NCBI GenBank assembly: GCA_003105015.1
Contig: PQAF01000030.1
Span: 1 to 63,837 of the forward strand
DNA: 63,837 nucleotides
Direction: 5' to 3'
From: Rhodocyclales bacterium
Lineage (GTDB): Bacteria > Pseudomonadota > Gammaproteobacteria > Burkholderiales > Rhodocyclaceae
Below are positions 63,311 through 63,837 of this stretch, in pieces (positions within the stretch are counted from its first letter, which is position 1; each line of letters starts with the position of its first letter). Below the pieces are notes generated by a model, which saw nothing but the letters and a program-made list of their open reading frames with translations, was not told the DNA's origin and did no database searches. The translations under genes were made by a program, and so were the position numbers.

Positions 63311-63837
63311 ATGGATTATCAATTCGTCCTTATTCTGAGCCAGGACGGCATCGTCAACGGCGCCATTTATGCGCTGTTGGCGCTGGCGCTGGTGCTGGTA
63401 TTCGCCGTCACACGGGTCATTTTCATTCCGCAAGGCGAGTTCGTCGCCTATGGCGCGCTGACTCTGGCGGCCTTTCAAGCCGGCAAGACGCCGGGTACGC
63501 TCTGGCTCCTGCTCGGCGCCGGTGCACTGGTTGCAGTTATTGACACTGTCATGGCTGTACGCAGCGGCAGCCTGGGACGGCTGAAACGCATCGCCCTTTG
63601 GGATCTGGTCCTGCCTGCCGTAGTGGCCGGACTCGTCCTCTGGCTGGAGCCGGGAAAATTGCCGTTGGTTGCGCAGGTGGCACTGTCGCTGGCCATCGTC
63701 GTCCCGCTTGGTCCGATGATCTACCGCCTGGCCTACCAGCCGCTGGCGGAAGCCTCCGTGCTGGTTCTGCTCATCGTCTCCGTAGCGGTGCATCTGGCCC
63801 TGGTCGGTCTGGGACTGCTCTTCTTCGGCGCCGAAGG
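63311..63837 (+). CDS. livH: Branched-chain amino-acid-type ABC permease LivH, 5' part
   Basis: The frame starts at ATG 63311 ([20 protein letters not shown]) and runs off the right edge after 175 codons. [20 protein letters not shown] with [19 protein letters not shown] is the classical LivH N terminus, and several further hydrophobic helices follow. It should be one of two permeases of the importer whose binding protein lies upstream. Its codon use is markedly GC-rich, as in the core genome, unlike the binding-protein gene. No good ribosome-binding site is visible. Confidence 0.9.
   Translation, partial: MDYQFVLILSQDGIVNGAIYALLALALVLVFAVTRVIFIPQGEFVAYGALTLAAFQAGKTPGTLWLLLGAGALVAVIDTVMAVRSGSLGRLKRIALWDLVLPAVVAGLVLWLEPGKLPLVAQVALSLAIVVPLGPMIYRLAYQPLAEASVLVLLIVSVAVHLALVGLGLLFFGAE

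Noticed and set aside
63098..63793. 231-residue minus-strand frame at the right end
   Set aside because: Opposite the clear LivH permease start and of shadow-type composition.
1..63837. CRISPR arrays, rRNA genes or phage structural genes
   Set aside because: No regularly spaced direct repeats, rRNA segments or capsid/tail genes were seen.

Overview
The window looks like chromosomal DNA of a GC-rich betaproteobacterium, most likely a Rhodocyclales (Azoarcus/Thauera-like) organism. This placement is an inference from gene content and order (pilGHIJ-chpA, pilT-pilU beside yggS-proC, pyrB with an inactive pyrC homologue, aromatic-acid catabolism), not from a marker gene.

Region 1 (1-35.8 kb) is ordinary core genome. 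It holds an RNA methyltransferase 3' end, pilU and pilT (minus), yggS-proC-yggT-yggU (plus), and a long minus-strand array reading pilG-pilH-pilI-pilJ-chpA-yqgE-ruvX-pyrR-pyrB-pyrC'. Next come rubredoxin, thiD-thiE-hemL, a GNAT gene and mgtE. A second minus-strand block reads uppP-AAA ATPase-yqiA-methyltransferase-RNB exonuclease-tonB-like-aroE-mtgA. It is followed by a sirtuin, an AsmA protein, mscL and a small unknown gene.

Region 2 (35.8-42.6 kb) is a lower-GC mobile-element remnant. It opens with the 3' end of a tRNA gene (acceptor strand and T arm only), then a 1755-residue protein carrying two tyrosine-recombinase domains, of which only the second keeps the full catalytic set. An unknown gene and a truncated LysR regulator follow.

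Region 3 (42.6-46.3 kb) returns to high GC. A compact plus-strand operon sits behind an intrinsic-terminator hairpin: rnk, a second Rnk/GreA-C-like protein, a protein resembling domain V of elongation factor G without the GTPase, and a SpeD-SpeE fusion for spermidine synthesis. A convergent gene encodes a beta-helical repeat protein. This operon is one of the best candidates for an undescribed system.

Region 4 (46.3-63.8 kb) is a mosaic, mostly lower-GC catabolic cluster. It encodes a hotdog thioesterase, a cyclase-family hydrolase, chorismate lyase, indolepyruvate:ferredoxin oxidoreductase (iorAB, minus), a three-subunit molybdenum enzyme resembling phenylacetyl-CoA:acceptor oxidoreductase split by two other genes, an old-yellow-enzyme reductase with distinctly higher GC, an acyl-CoA ligase, a crotonase close to hydroxycinnamoyl-CoA hydratase-lyase, and a branched-chain-type ABC importer that runs off the end. 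Together they suggest import, CoA activation and oxidation of an aryl-acid or arylpyruvate substrate; the substrate is unknown.
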